This document shows positions 12,508-23,470 of a stretch of DNA of 64,000 bases, one piece after another. Made by a program: the position numbers and the translations under genes. Under the pieces are notes generated by a model that was given only the letters and a program-made list of their open reading frames with translations, was not told the origin of the DNA and did not search any database. Source of the stretch: Brasenia schreberi (taxonomy: Eukaryota; Streptophyta; Magnoliopsida; Nymphaeales; Cabombaceae); the NCBI GenBank assembly GCA_036023115.1, contig JAYKKT010000086.1, forward strand, positions 13,159,501 through 13,223,500, read 5' to 3'. The number at the start of each line of letters is the position of its first letter. Positions within the stretch are counted from its first letter, which is position 1.

Positions 12508-13319
12508 AAATGATTCTCTAGGATTATGCTTAGATGGTCTTGGATACCTACAACGATGTGAGACCTATGTCTATATAGAGGATCCTCTTATTACATTGTA
12601 AAGAAAACATAAATGATAAATCTCTATAAATCTTCCATAAATAGAATCACGAATTTTATAAGGAAATCTCATTTTTGAGAGTTGGAATTATTTTCTTTAC
12701 AGTCCCATAAAAATCTTGCCATCAATTTTCAGTATCCTTGGCTATATGAATGTATTTTAATTAACCAATAAATGTTGTTTTCCGAGGATGTGAATAGTAT
12801 TTGTCGTCTCCTCTCTCTCACCAACATGCACATTAACCTGCCTTATACCAATACTCTTGCTATTTTAGTTTTTGCATAGTGCATATAGTGCATGATGATG
12901 AGACCCTTGGCCATCAATAATTTCACCGAATTAGAAAGCCTTGGAGGTTGTCATTTATTCTTGGATTTTGACTTTCTATTCTCATGATGGATACAGGTTT
13001 ATATATAAAATCATATCACTTGATGTCAAGATTTTGGCAGCTTCAACCACTTTCACAAGAATGGAAAATGTCGTCTGCCTCCCTCTTTTGTTTGGTTAGA
13101 CCTTTTATTCTCATGCCTAGAGATGCCTGGCCTGGGGGAGCGGGCCAGAGAATTCCGGCCCATACTTGAAGCAAGGCCTCTCAGGGGCTGACTCAAGTCA
13201 GGCCGGGTTGACCCGCATGGCCAAAGGTCTATTGGATATTAGATTGGGTCTATAAGACCCGATCCAAATCTGCTTGAAATTCAAATCCAATCACAACATT
13301 TTAGGCTTCAACATGTCAT

Positions 13320-13489
13320 ATACACATATACATGTAACAAAAACTATATATACATGTATATGTATTACATATATACACATACATGTAATAAATATATATA
13401 TATATATATATATATATTTACATATATATATATATATATATGTGGTATATATAGTACATATATATGTTGTATATATAGTACATACACAT

Positions 13490-13521
<32 letters not shown>

Positions 13522-13564
13522 GTATGTATATGTATATGTATATGTATATATATGAGCCATATAT

Positions 13565-13606
<42 letters not shown>

Positions 13607-13678
13607 ACAAAAAACTATACATTTGTACATGTAATATAGTATATACATATAAATATGTAATTGAAAAACTATATATAC

Positions 13679-13737
<59 letters not shown>

Positions 13738-13739
13738 CA

Positions 13740-13803
<64 letters not shown>

Positions 13804-13950
13804 CATATATATATATATATATGTATGTATATGGACCGGCCCGTGGGTTGGCAAGGGTCGGGCCGGGCCGGGCTTGCCCTATTGATATTTCTACTCACGC
13901 TTTTAATTTCATGCATGAGTCATACCTCATTGTGTTCAGCCTTATGTATG

Positions 13951-14006
<56 letters not shown>

Positions 14007-14010
14007 CTTA
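13320..14010. repeat. (TA)n-rich satellite-like tract with a GC-rich island
   Basis: Long runs of TATATA broken by TACATA and TGTATA variants. The tyrosine/isoleucine-rich open frames on both strands here are artefacts of the repeat. At about 13833-13880 the tract is interrupted by GC-rich GACCGGCCCGTGGG and GGGCCGGGCCGGGC. A related GC-rich stretch (GCGGGCCAGAG, GGCCGGGTTGACCCGC) lies just before, at 13130-13230, so both may be ends of one unidentified element. Confidence 0.9.
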
Positions 14011-14989
14011 ATTAACATAGATGGATGATGTGTAAAGTTGCATGCCCTCCTGCTACACATATACCTATTTATACGTATAGGCTTGCTTTATGAAAACATA
14101 ACACTTATATATTTTATGATACTACATATACATACATACATATTCACCTATACATATATAACATATATGTAATATGTATGTTGACTTTCCATAATGACTA
14201 AAAATACTTTGGATATTCTTGCCTTATTGAAATTTCCCTTAACAATAAACTCTTCTATATTTCAAATAAGGTAAGTGGATGTTGTAGTTTTTCCCCTTTT
14301 TTTATCTTCTTGATATTTTCTTGGATCATCAACTTAATGTTTGATTTGATTTATTATAAAATAGATATGGATACTCTTGATAAATAACCCATGGTCCAAG
14401 GTTTATAGATTAAAATTGGATATCTGAAACCAGTTTTTGTGAATGAGTAGATTGTTTATTAAAAAAAAAATTGGGTGTTTACAAGCTAACTTTTCTGTTC
14501 TTGAGGTTTGAGAATATGGATCAATTTGCCTAATGGTGCCCAAACCCATAGAATATGTATTTACGTGTAATCAAACATAAGGTATGTCCTTAATAATAGT
14601 ATTCATCCATTAAACAAAAAGTGGAAATTCAAAACCGAAAATACATGTCGATTACTAGCTTTAAACTGATTCTGTCATGAATATCGTGTGGAGATTGTTG
14701 TTGTCATAAGTTGGTCAGATCCAGATCCATTCAGATGCACGTATTGGTTTGGACTGGTTTGCAAAGGTTACAACAGGAGGTGAAATCCTAGCACATGCAC
14801 ATGCACCATGCACACCTAGATAATCAAACTCACCACCGACATGTGAGTCAGAGAACCCTGCCAGATGAGCTAAACTATGTGAGCCAAGGATTTACAACAT
14901 TGATGTTAGCTACTGAGCTCCTTAATTTTCTTTACTTTAGGGGAGCCGATAGATGAACTTGGATGAGGAGGTTTGGTCGTTGAACCCAA
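14011..14989. other. no gene recognised
   Basis: AT-rich intergenic sequence with short TACATA repeats near 14125-14180 and an A10 run at 14461. I see no coding or transposon motif. Confidence 0.4.
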
Positions 14990-16005
14990 TGGCATTCAGC
15001 AGTCTAAGTGCTCCCATTCGCGGTTCTTCTATTAGGGCATAATACGAGTATTCTTTCTTTAAGGTCTATTTTCCTTTATCATCTTTCTTGTGCTTGTTGT
15101 TCTCATCTTTGTCTTTATGGTTGTGTGAAGTTTCGGCTGAGCCTTCACCCTATTTGCCTCGATAGTCTTCTCACTTATCCTTCTTTTTCTTTCAATGGTC
15201 TTTCTTATTGGAGTATTTCTTGCCATCAAATCCTCGATGGTTATCAATAAACCGTTTTGTTGTTGTGATAGCTTCTGAGAGGGTCTTAGAGTTCACCTGG
15301 TTCCACTCTTATTCCGCCCAAGGTTGCAATCCATTGAGAAATTTAAATAGTCAAGCTTTCGGTGTTATAGTCTAGATGCTCAACATCAATGTATGATATT
15401 CTTTGATGTAATTTTGTATGGGTCAAGAGTATTTCAATGCGTCAAACTTTCTTTTCACAACTACCCTAGTGTTGTGTGGGAGGAACTAATCCTAATTATC
15501 TCGTTGGAATTCGTTCTAAGTACGAATATGCCATTGTCCCTCAACAACATCATCCAGCATGCAGTGTCATTACAACATGGTATCATCTTTGAAGAACATC
15601 ACAATTGGGGCTAACTTGAGTTTGTTATCCTCATAGTCGCTAGCTTTTAAGTACAGTTGCATCTGATAGATAAAGTTTTCCAGCATCTTGGCCACCAACA
15701 AAGGGCTTAAGTTTGCGAAACTTGATGCGACAGGATTGCTCTACTCCCCCACCATTCCCTTAGCTATTGTCATTAGTCAGCGGTCTCTTGACTCCCTCTA
15801 AGAGTCCTCCAAAGTTTGCCTCTCTGGGAGTACCACAACAATTCTTTCCTTAGGTTTCAACATATGGGTCAACAACGCAGTTTCCGTTTGATAGAAGTGT
15901 TTCTCCATGCGTTCAAAACATTCAATACTGAGCTCGCTATTATGCTCGCAAACTTTCATGTGCTCATTCAAGTCTTGCATGCCATAATGGATTTCTCCCA
16001 TTAAC
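14990..16005 (-). pseudogene. Gypsy-type gag relic
   Basis: Read on the minus strand, 16001-15798 is open (MGEIHYGMQDLNEHMKVCEH, then ERMEKHFYQTETALLTHML), resembling the charged N-terminal part of retrotransposon gag. About 500 bp further on, near 15340-15270, the strand reads FLNGLQPWAE-EWNQV and then TLSEAITTTKRFIDN, matching the 'L..GLQPWA..EL....L..AI..A..L.D' block that ends the gag domain in plant Gypsy elements. Order and spacing are right for gag. Stops and frame changes make it non-functional. No LTRs, protease or polymerase part were seen next to it. Confidence 0.55.
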
Positions 16006-16019
16006 CGATTGAAACTTTC

Positions 16020-16380
16020 CAGCGTCCAAGAGGGTTGAACCTGACTGAAACTTCCATTTGGACCAAAACTGAAACCGAAGCAAGGAAACCTTGGTTCAGT
16101 TCTGGTTCAAAACCTATCATGGAATCTAACCAAAACCAAAATTAGCAATTTGGAATCATTTGTCCCAAACCCCGGTTCTAGAGACTCACCTTTCTTTCAG
16201 GTGTTTTTCAAATGAAACCAGAACCAAACAGGAAACACATCCAAAACCGAACCTCAAACTGAATGCGAAACCAGCAGAACTGGAACCATAGGCGGCTCAA
16301 TTCAGTTCATTCAAGGTTCCAATGGAAGTCGAGCAAACAGTTTGGAACCAACTGTCCTGATTTATCAGAAATCGCCATGT
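16020..16380. repeat. GGTTC/GAACC-rich repeat, possible relative of the TAGACATG elements
   Basis: Dense in AAAACCGAACC, GGTTCAGTTCTGGTTC and GGAACC motifs, like the interiors of the small elements at 17332-17815 and 21059-21327. I could not find its ends or a target duplication. Confidence 0.3.
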
Positions 16381-17089
16381 GTAGGCAGACTCTTGATCCG
16401 GGACTCGTACAGTGAGTGTCCAAGAATCTTTGAGAATTTTGAATTTCATGTAGAAAGAATTGTAAAAAGAATGCATTGAGATGTAGATCTAGGCATTGTT
16501 GAAGCAGCGTTGATCTGAATCATCGTCTCTAGATAGTGGTAGATGAAACAGTAAAATGAGTTAAAGTAAAACTTAAATTGAAACGAGGAACCTTAAAACA
16601 AAATATCGTCGACTGAATGAAACTAAAACCAAATCTATGAAATGTAATTTTCAATATTTTGGTAGACTTGGGTAATGCAAAAATTAAAATTGAAAGCTAT
16701 TGCGTTCTTAAGAAATGCAATTCTTTAAAAATTTTGATCCACCACAATGCAACACATAATTAGTGCGAGTTGTTCCAATGGAAGTGCATCAAGTATTCAT
16801 AAAAATACTATAAAAAAAAGTAATAAGACAGGGCAACAGTTTAAGCACAGCTAAGACAAAAGTTAACGTGCAGAAACTTTAGTTTTCTTTATTTTTAGTT
16901 GTCACATGGACACTTCAGCTTGTCATCGTCACATGTCCCCTCACGTACTTGAGGGTAGTTCTGTTTAGCCATTAGAACTCGTAGTGAAGGATGGAGGAAA
17001 GGATACCATTTTGTTTGAGTTAAAAAGGAAAATGAATTCTGGGTTGAGGTTAAGTAAAATATGTATTTAACAAAAATAATTATTATACG

Positions 17090-17210
17090 CACCAGAGCGT
17101 TAGCTCAATAGCAGCGCGCTTTGGTGCTGTGGGAGCTCAACTCCTAGGGGATGCATGCGTGGGGTGCTTATGTTAGGCTTCGGCCTCCTCTTATAACCAA
17201 AAAAATATTT
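17090..17210 (+). mobile_element. candidate tRNA-derived SINE
   Basis: TAGCTCAATAGC at 17101-17112 fits a polymerase III A box. GAGCTCAACTCC at 17133-17144 fits a B box (about 8 of 11 consensus positions), 32 bp downstream. Next come GCATGCGTGGGG and GGCTTCGGCCTCCTC, then an A-rich end. Related blocks occur at 1475-1600 and 60430-60475. It cannot be an intact tRNA because no cloverleaf acceptor stem pairs. SINE is an inference. Confidence 0.45.
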
Positions 17211-17331
17211 ATTATGTCTATGAATATCTTAGGATAGATTGCGACCAGTTCACCTAAGCCTGGCCATACCAGGTCACAAGTTCAGTACCCAACTTCTACA
17301 TAGTTGATAGTCGTTTGTCCGTACTCCAGTT

Positions 17332-17815
17332 TAGACATGGTCGGTTTAAAACTGGAACCAAATCACTCGTGAAACCGGCAGTAACAGAAACCGGCTAACT
17401 GGAACCCAAACCAAAGTGTAGTATCTGGAAACCAGTTTGAAACAGGAATCAGAGTCGACGGTTCCAAACCATCATTAAGCTTTAAATGCTTTTTTTCAAA
17501 ATCCTTCATAGGTTTAAGAGCATAACACTCTCCATTGTTCTAGATGGTGGAGAGTTTGACTCTAGGGTGCGCATTGCTCTTGTACTTTTAAAAAGCTTTT
17601 TCAAAATCCCTTATCACAAACATTATCAACTCAACAATAAAACACTCCCCACCATTGTAGTTAGTGGGGAGCTCAACTCAGAGAAGACACATTATTCTTC
17701 TATTTAAAAAAAAACTAAACAGTGATTCTGAAACTGAAACCAAAACGGGTTATAAAGTGATCGGTTCTATGTTTTAAGCAAACCAGAATCGATAGTTTGA
17801 AACCCAACATGTCAA
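17332..17815. mobile_element. non-autonomous hAT-type element (484 bp)
   Basis: It starts TAGACATGGTCGGTTTAAAA and ends CCCAACATGTCAA, which reads TTGACATGTTGGGTTTCAAA in reverse complement, so it has imperfect terminal inverted repeats. It is flanked by CTCCAGTT (17324-17331) and CTCGAGTT (17816-17823), an 8-bp target duplication with one mismatch, as expected for hAT. The interior is rich in AAACCGG and GGAACC motifs and has no coding capacity. It shares ends and composition with 21059-21327. Confidence 0.75.
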
Positions 17816-17823
17816 CTCGAGTT

Positions 17824-18977
17824 TGCTATTAAGGGAAAGAAAATCAGAGCCAAACGACTCAAGTATGTTAGCATGCCGTCAGGCCTTCCCAGATTTCGGA
17901 AGCTCTAAGTACTTCTGGAATTTGACACTCTTAGACTTATGAATCGCTGGGCTCTGCATGCTGATTATCTGTCTATATTGTCTCCCATTTCTTTCAATTT
18001 CTTACCGCCGTCGCAAAGTGCGGTGCTTCTCATGGAATCCCAAGAACTTCCTTATGGCACCACATATTTCTGTCATATTGAGAATGTTGTGAGTTTATCA
18101 CGATATTTTCAGCTCGTGGCAATTTTTGTGGCCACCCGAAGGAGACAGCTCGAGTGGCAAAGGTCATAAGCTGAGTACCCGGGGGCGTGCATCTTGTTAG
18201 AGGGTCGAACCAAACTCAAGTTTGCGGACCCCCAACCAGTTAAAAAGACCGTATTTCAGGCCTCTGCTGAATCTGAATGAAGTCAAGTTGAGAAACAAAC
18301 ACTTGAGAGATTTGCACCAAGTTGTGTTGGCAATGACATTTGCGGGGTAAGGGATGATAGAGTGTGGGAGGGTTTGTAGGAAGTGCAGAACTCGGTTTTG
18401 GCTAGAGCCCAAGTACCCCTTGATTGGTTTCAACGTCAAATGAACGCATGTCAGGCCTGCAGGAACCCAGGTCCCAACGGCTTCCTTGGAAACATGGTGG
18501 GTAAATTATGCAGATGCTGCTTGCCGCCCTTCGGCAAACGGGTTATTTAGCTTCGGTGGCTCGTGGAGGCCTGCCTTAACTTTTGTCGACGAGGCAATAG
18601 ACCCTAAGTGTGGCTGGCCACGTTGATCTTTCCTGTGTAAATGATGCACACCACAAGGCCCTCGGTGCGTAAGCCGAGTCCAACCGCTCTGTAGAATTTT
18701 GTTGCCAAGACTTTGGTATGTGTCGCTGTTGTGGATGTTAAATGTCAAAATGGTACACCTAGGACAAATCACAAATCATGTGGACAATCTTTTCTGCATC
18801 AAGGAAAATGATAGGATCGCAAGGCAACATACCACTACTTCAAAATAAAAAGAAAACCAAACAGATTAATCGAAACATCCTTTTTTTATCCGTGTTATTG
18901 ATATGAAGTTTGAGAATTGGACGACCACCAAACTGAACCAGCCAAACAGTAAATGAGCCGGCTATCATCAACCATGT
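17824..18977. other. no gene recognised
   Basis: Two minus-strand open frames (18197-18439 and 18506-18772) have no motif I can identify and no splice context that joins them convincingly. Composition is less AT-rich than the surroundings, so an unrecognised gene or untranslated region is possible. Confidence 0.3.
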
Positions 18978-19385
18978 AAGCAATATGAAAGGCATGAAAA
19001 ACATGCACATCTAAGCACAAGCTCGACATGAACAAGTGCAATCAGCAACACCAGAACAGAGCAGCCTTACGCAGACCAGATATGGATCCCTTCGTAGCTG
19101 CCAGAGACGGTGAAGTTTAGCAGCCACAGACAGTGATCCAGGAGCCAAACAGGGGAATGCCTTCCCTTGACCGATCTTCTGATCGCGAATGGGCTAGTTA
19201 TTAACAAGCATGGCATTAAACACATGAATAACATGCAATACTAAACTCAAGGGCATGAGCAGTCGGCAACTCTGGAACACAGCAGCCTAAGGCTTACCAG
19301 ATACTGAACCCCTCATATCATAACTGCCTGAAATGGAGAAGTTTAGCTGCCCCCGATGGTGATGGATGAATCAAACCTCTGGAGT
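18978..19385. repeat. diverged direct duplication, offset about 228 bp
   Basis: The segment from AAGCAATATGAAAGGCATG (18978) resembles the one from AAGCATGGCATTAAACACATG (19206). Both run through AACATGCA, GCATGA/GACATGA, AGCAGCCT, CCAGATA and GAAGTTTAGC. The second copy overlaps the end of the open frame at 19318-19689. Confidence 0.6.
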
Positions 19386-19689
19386 AGCTTCGTGTGATCG
19401 GCCTTCCAATTGCCATTGTCGACTTGTTGACTGACGGAGTTGGTGTCTGCTGCCTCACTTTTGAGCTTCTTGCCTCTCTGGCCACCACCATCTTTGTCTC
19501 TGATGGTCTTATATTATTTGCATCATGCACCTCCTTGTCTTCCCCAGTGGCCGTGTGCGTGTGCTGCAGGTGACTACCAGGAAAATTGATGAACTTCTTT
19601 CGGGACATGAGGAGGTTGGCTTGCTCCCGGCTGTTCTTCAAGAGTTCCCAGAGCAGATCATCGTCCAGAGTCTGATACCTCTCACCCAC
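19318..19689 (-). CDS. hypothetical exon, function unknown
   Basis: An open stretch of about 120 codons ending in a stop. It reads GERYQTLDDDLLWELLKNSR, later ANLLMSRKKFINFPG, and near the end GAAKLLHFRQL. There is no ATG at its upstream end, so if real it is the last exon of a spliced gene whose other exons I did not find. A weaker version of its last residues (GSLSVAAKLHRLWQL) can be read from the neighbouring duplicate near 19100. Composition is more balanced than the flanks, which is the main support. It could also be a transposon remnant. Confidence 0.25.
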   Translation of the reverse strand: MGERYQTLDDDLLWELLKNSREQANLLMSRKKFINFPGSHLQHTHTATGEDKEVHDANNIRPSETKMVVAREARSSKVRQQTPTPSVNKSTMAIGRPITRSYSRGLIHPSPSGAAKLLHFRQL

Positions 19690-20063
19690 ACGGAAAACTT
19701 AGTTCAGTTAAACGATAGTGCTGATGGGCAGCCAAAAGAGGCAAGCCCCTCACTTGTTTAGCATTTGTATATGCTCATATTGAGCTCGTTTTGGATCTGA
19801 TCAGCTTGGCAAACAAACAAGATGAGCTTGGCTCGAGCCAAAGAGGTTAACGTAAGAATAGGTCAGGGTTTGCCTTGATTTGAATGTCTTGTTGTAGAGT
19901 AGATGTAATTCTAGCGTAAGTATGCTTGATTGAGAAGCTAACTCAATGCAAAATCAACTAGCTAAATAAATGATTGTAAATGTCTTCGATTGGTCAACCG
20001 TCAAACATTTATTAGCACTAAGAACACAATTTTAACTTAAAATGAAGAACGTCCCTCGCATCA

Positions 20064-20065
<2 letters not shown>

Positions 20066-20141
<76 letters not shown>
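20066..20141. repeat. (TA)n(GA)n compound microsatellite
   Basis: About 22 TA units run directly into about 15 GA units. The same TA-to-GA arrangement occurs at 28973-29050 and, inverted, at 39020-39081. Confidence 0.95.
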
Positions 20142-20145
<4 letters not shown>

Positions 20146-20641
20146 TTTGTTCAACTCGTCAAGCTCATGTCTCACTCCTGAATGAGCTTGGCTCGTCTTA
20201 AACGAGTGAATGAAAACCAAGACCGAGCAACAATATGGTGAGAGACGCTAAAAACAGACCCTTTCTGCGGATTTAATTCATTGCAGCCCTAACCCGTACC
20301 CGACAAGCAACTCTGCAATTGGAACTTGGCTCATGTTCAACTCATTTGAGCTCAATCGAAATCGTTCGTAAGCTATCAAACTGAGTCTTAACGGATGAAT
20401 CTAGTCTCAAGATCATCAGGCAAGCCAAGCTCGAGCTGCCTCCTCAAAGGACAAACCTAGTTAAAACGCAAAGCTAAAGCTCGAATTTCACCGAAGATTA
20501 GCTATGAATGGGCCGACTGAATTCAGTGCAGTTAAAGCTAGAGGTTAAAGATGATCCGGCCAGAAGACACTTTTCGAGCCAATCTTCACCAATTGTGATT
20601 TTGTCATGAGATGTTGACCGGATGCCACCGTGAAGATCAGA

Positions 20642-21050
20642 TGTTAGAAGCATCATATTTGATTTGAGTTTAGTTTGTATTTGATCCATTAGGTTCATTT
20701 GGGTTTTTACATGTATGTGGGTCAACTGGATTATATCGTGAATCGAACCCATATTTATTTAGGTCAATCTTATATGTTTGGATTTGAGTCGGATCAAGTT
20801 GTGTCAGGATTCAGTTTTGTGTCATTTGAGTAGTATCCATGTGATTAAATTTTCTTATGTAAGGGCCTTGTAGTATAAAAGGCCCCCATTAGATAGGGGG
20901 AATTACGTTAATGAGAATTGAATCAGCCGTTCCTCTCTAGTGTGCCTACTCCTTCGTAGAGAGATTAACGAGAAAGAAGAAGAATGCTGTGAGGGGCCGA
21001 GTTCAGTAGATTCTACGAAGGGCGTGTGTGCATCTCTTATTGTGTAGAAG
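20642..21050 (+). mobile_element. possible solo LTR with TATA box
   Basis: It starts TGTTAGAAGCATC. Near 20876 it has TATAAAAGGCCCCC, followed by CATTAGATAGGGGG and a purine-rich leader, the layout of a retrotransposon LTR with its promoter. The 3' end is blurred by the small hAT-type element inserted at 21059. I found no clear 5-bp target duplication, so this remains tentative. Confidence 0.35.
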
Positions 21051-21058
21051 CTTCAAGG

Positions 21059-21327
21059 TAGACATGGTCGGTTTCTAACCGATTCATTGGTTTCAACTGA
21101 AACTGAATCAAAACCGAGACTCACTCGGTTCGATTCCAGTTTCACCTTTTCCACAATCAAAACCGGCGATTACAAATAATTGATTCTATTTTTTAAAATT
21201 CTTTTATAAAAATAATGGTTTCGGGCAGTTTTGAATCCAAATCTAAAATGATCTGAAAGCGACGGTTTCCTAACGGACTTCAGGTTACAATTCCAGATTC
21301 CAGTTTACCTGGAACCGAACATGTCTA
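21059..21327. mobile_element. non-autonomous hAT-type element (269 bp)
   Basis: The left end TAGACATGGTCGGTTTC and right end GGAACCGAACATGTCTA form a terminal inverted repeat. Flanks are CTTCAAGG (21051-21058) and CTTCAAGA (21328-21335), an 8-bp target duplication with one mismatch. It has the same ends as 17332-17815 and no coding capacity. Confidence 0.8.
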
Positions 21328-21573
21328 CTTCAAGAATCACGAGAAAAGGTTTGCAGGCTGATTATAAGATACTGACGTCGTTGCCGAGCGATTTTCGCAT
21401 CGCATCAGCATGGATTTTGTGCTACCGGGAAGTCGTCCAACGCAAGATTTTGACTGTCCTAGTTCCGAACTGCAGCTTGTATACAGTTCGAACCCAGTTT
21501 GAGCAAGAAGAAGTTCGTTGAGGTGTCTCATACGCGTCCCCAACTAAGGGTCAAATTGGCAAAAAATAGTGGG

Positions 21574-23283
21574 TCAAAAAAGAATGGAGGGCCGAAATAG
21601 GGTGCATGATCCGGTGCGCACCTGGCGGGCCTCGGCTGGCGGTTGGTTGAAGGTCCGGACGAGCCCATTTTCTGGTGTCTCCACCTTCTTCCTCAGCCTC
21701 TTGACTTCCTCCTCGCACAGAGCCAGCTTCTTCCTGACCAACCGGTTCTCACTCTCTATATCTCGAACCCTCTTCCTTGCCTCTTCGAGCTCGAGCCCTC
21801 GCCTAACCACGACAGACTCCATCCGGTGCACGGTGTCAAGCAGACACCCAGCCGCGTCTGCCATGCGATCAGCCTTCATCCGCTCGACAAACCCAACAAG
21901 CGGGCGGCAGAACTCCTCTGCCATGTGGCAGACAGCCAATTCCACGTTCTCTGCCAGCGCCATCAGCGCCTCGTCGAAGCTCCGAAAAGCGGCACGCTGT
22001 GCATGGACGGCCAGAAGCGGCGCTCCCAATCCCGTCGCCGGCGGGGAGGAAGCCTTCCCCAGTTGAGACACTACCCTTTGGTGGGACCGGTGTAGGGACG
22101 AGCGGCGATCCGCCAGCCTCTGGTAGATGGCCTCCAGGTGGCTATTGACAGCCGACTCGGTGGTTCGGAGGAACGAGACGAGCTCGTTGAATCGTCGCTC
22201 CTCCATCTGGGCTATTCTCCGGGTTTCGGATTCGGCTCCAGGCCCGCAGTTTGCCACATCCTGTCAGCGCGCGAAGAAAAAGAAACCCTTAGAAATAACT
22301 GATTCAGTCTCCGAAGAACACGCAGATTATCAGAAACTTCAAGTTGGATGGATATTTGTGAAAAGCGACCAAATCTTTCAAAGTTAGTGTAGAAACAGGC
22401 CTCATATCAGCTCCAACTCCCAAGCGTTGGCGGAAATTCAACTGGAAGCAGTATCATGAGTTCTCCGCCGATACTTTCAACAAATTCCGGCCAGACAAAA
22501 GAGAGACTCTACCGGGAATCTGATAAATATCGCCTAGAAAACGAGTCTAACTTAGGACAAATCAGGATTGGAAAAGGCAGTTCTCTTCTGAGAAGAGGAA
22601 GAAGCCCCGGCGAGTCGATCGATACGTCGAATCCTTACTTTCTGGAGACTAGATTTTCATTCTCTTAGTCCGACGAACAAAAGAGAGGCCTTTTCCTATC
22701 AGAATGTCTAAAATCCTTGTTCTTCGGCGTACTCTCTGTGAATAAAGTCGCAATCTGGCATGATCGTGCATTTTCTTCACCTGTATCGGTTCTTAGATTT
22801 TGAGAGAGAGAAAGAGAGGAAAGCTTGCTTGATTAAATTCCCTATTGTTCTATAGGCTCCACAAAGATCAAATCGGAATCCGGCGAAATCGTGCATTTTC
22901 TTCATAAAGTATTTGTTTCTTAGCTAGAGAGAGAGAGAGACGGGGATCCGTACAGTGTAGGCATTCTCCGAAGCGACGATCGTGCATGACCTTCCCTCCT
23001 CGGCCATCTCCATCGATTTATGACCCACGAGGCGCAACAACGGCACCGATAGGGACGCGAAGATATCTTCCGCCTGAAAGAAAATCCATCGACCGTTTTA
23101 GTTCCGCACTTCTTCGGTTCTTCCGATATCTCGTAAGAATAGAAGAAATAGACGGAGAACATCTCCTCAATGTTTTACTTCGAGAAGGCCCGCCTTGACG
23201 TGTGATTCGAGCAGACGGAAAGCTGACCTCGTTTGGGCGTGGAGGCGGACGACCCGATCGAGTTTTCGGCGGATATCCGCCAT
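21574..23283 (-). CDS. plant coiled-coil protein of unknown function, 3 exons, 303 aa
   Basis: Exons: 23179-23283, 22954-23073, 21574-22260. All junctions are phase 0 with GT-AG borders (donors GTAAAA and GTACGG; acceptors TTTCAG and TGACAG). Lengths of 105, 120 and 687 nt give 303 residues with no internal stop. It reads MADIRRKLDRVVRLHAQTR, LLE|AEDIFASLSVPLLR, MEMAEEGRSCTI, DVANCGPGAESETRR, then a long helical region with heptads ending SENRLVRKKLALCEEEVKRL. The C-terminal 60 residues before the tail form a strong coiled coil. No enzyme motif or membrane segment is seen. The frame is open upstream of the chosen ATG (FLSDASPETAS) but has no in-frame ATG before a stop, so an upstream exon cannot be excluded. 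I do not recognise the family. The intact splicing and unbiased composition argue for a real gene. Confidence 0.75.
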
Positions 23284-23470
23284 ACTTGCCGTTTCCGGCG
23301 AGGCGTCGGACAAAAACGAATTCGTTCTTTCCACCTTTCGACGCTCCACTTCTCGCCTTCAAGCAGTTTTCGAAAAACCCGCCAAGCCAGATACGTTCCG
23401 GATCCGGGAAAGGATGATCCATATCCGGGTTCGAACATTTTAGCAGATTTCCTTGCCTAAGGACTGAGGC
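23284..23470 (-). promoter_or_regulatory. probable 5' leader of the coiled-coil gene
   Basis: GC-rich stretch directly upstream of the ATG at 23283, open in several frames. The contrast with the AT-rich sequence beyond about 23580 suggests an untranslated leader. No clear TATA box was chosen. Confidence 0.35.

Noticed and set aside
13274..14028. Long Tyr/Ile-rich open frames on both strands
   Set aside because: Pure artefacts of the (TA)n tract, which lacks stop codons in several frames.
15008..15250. Plus-strand 80-codon open frame
   Set aside because: Antisense to the Gypsy gag relic, which shows recognisable blocks on the minus strand.
17095..17170. A functional tRNA gene
   Set aside because: A and B box-like words are present but no acceptor stem or full cloverleaf can be drawn; treated as a SINE candidate.
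21569..22095. Plus-strand open frames of 165 and 150 codons
   Set aside because: Antisense to the large third exon of the coiled-coil gene, whose splicing and coiled-coil pattern are coherent.
22986..23460. Overlapping plus-strand open frames of 70-82 codons
   Set aside because: Antisense shadows of the GC-rich first exons and leader of the coiled-coil gene.
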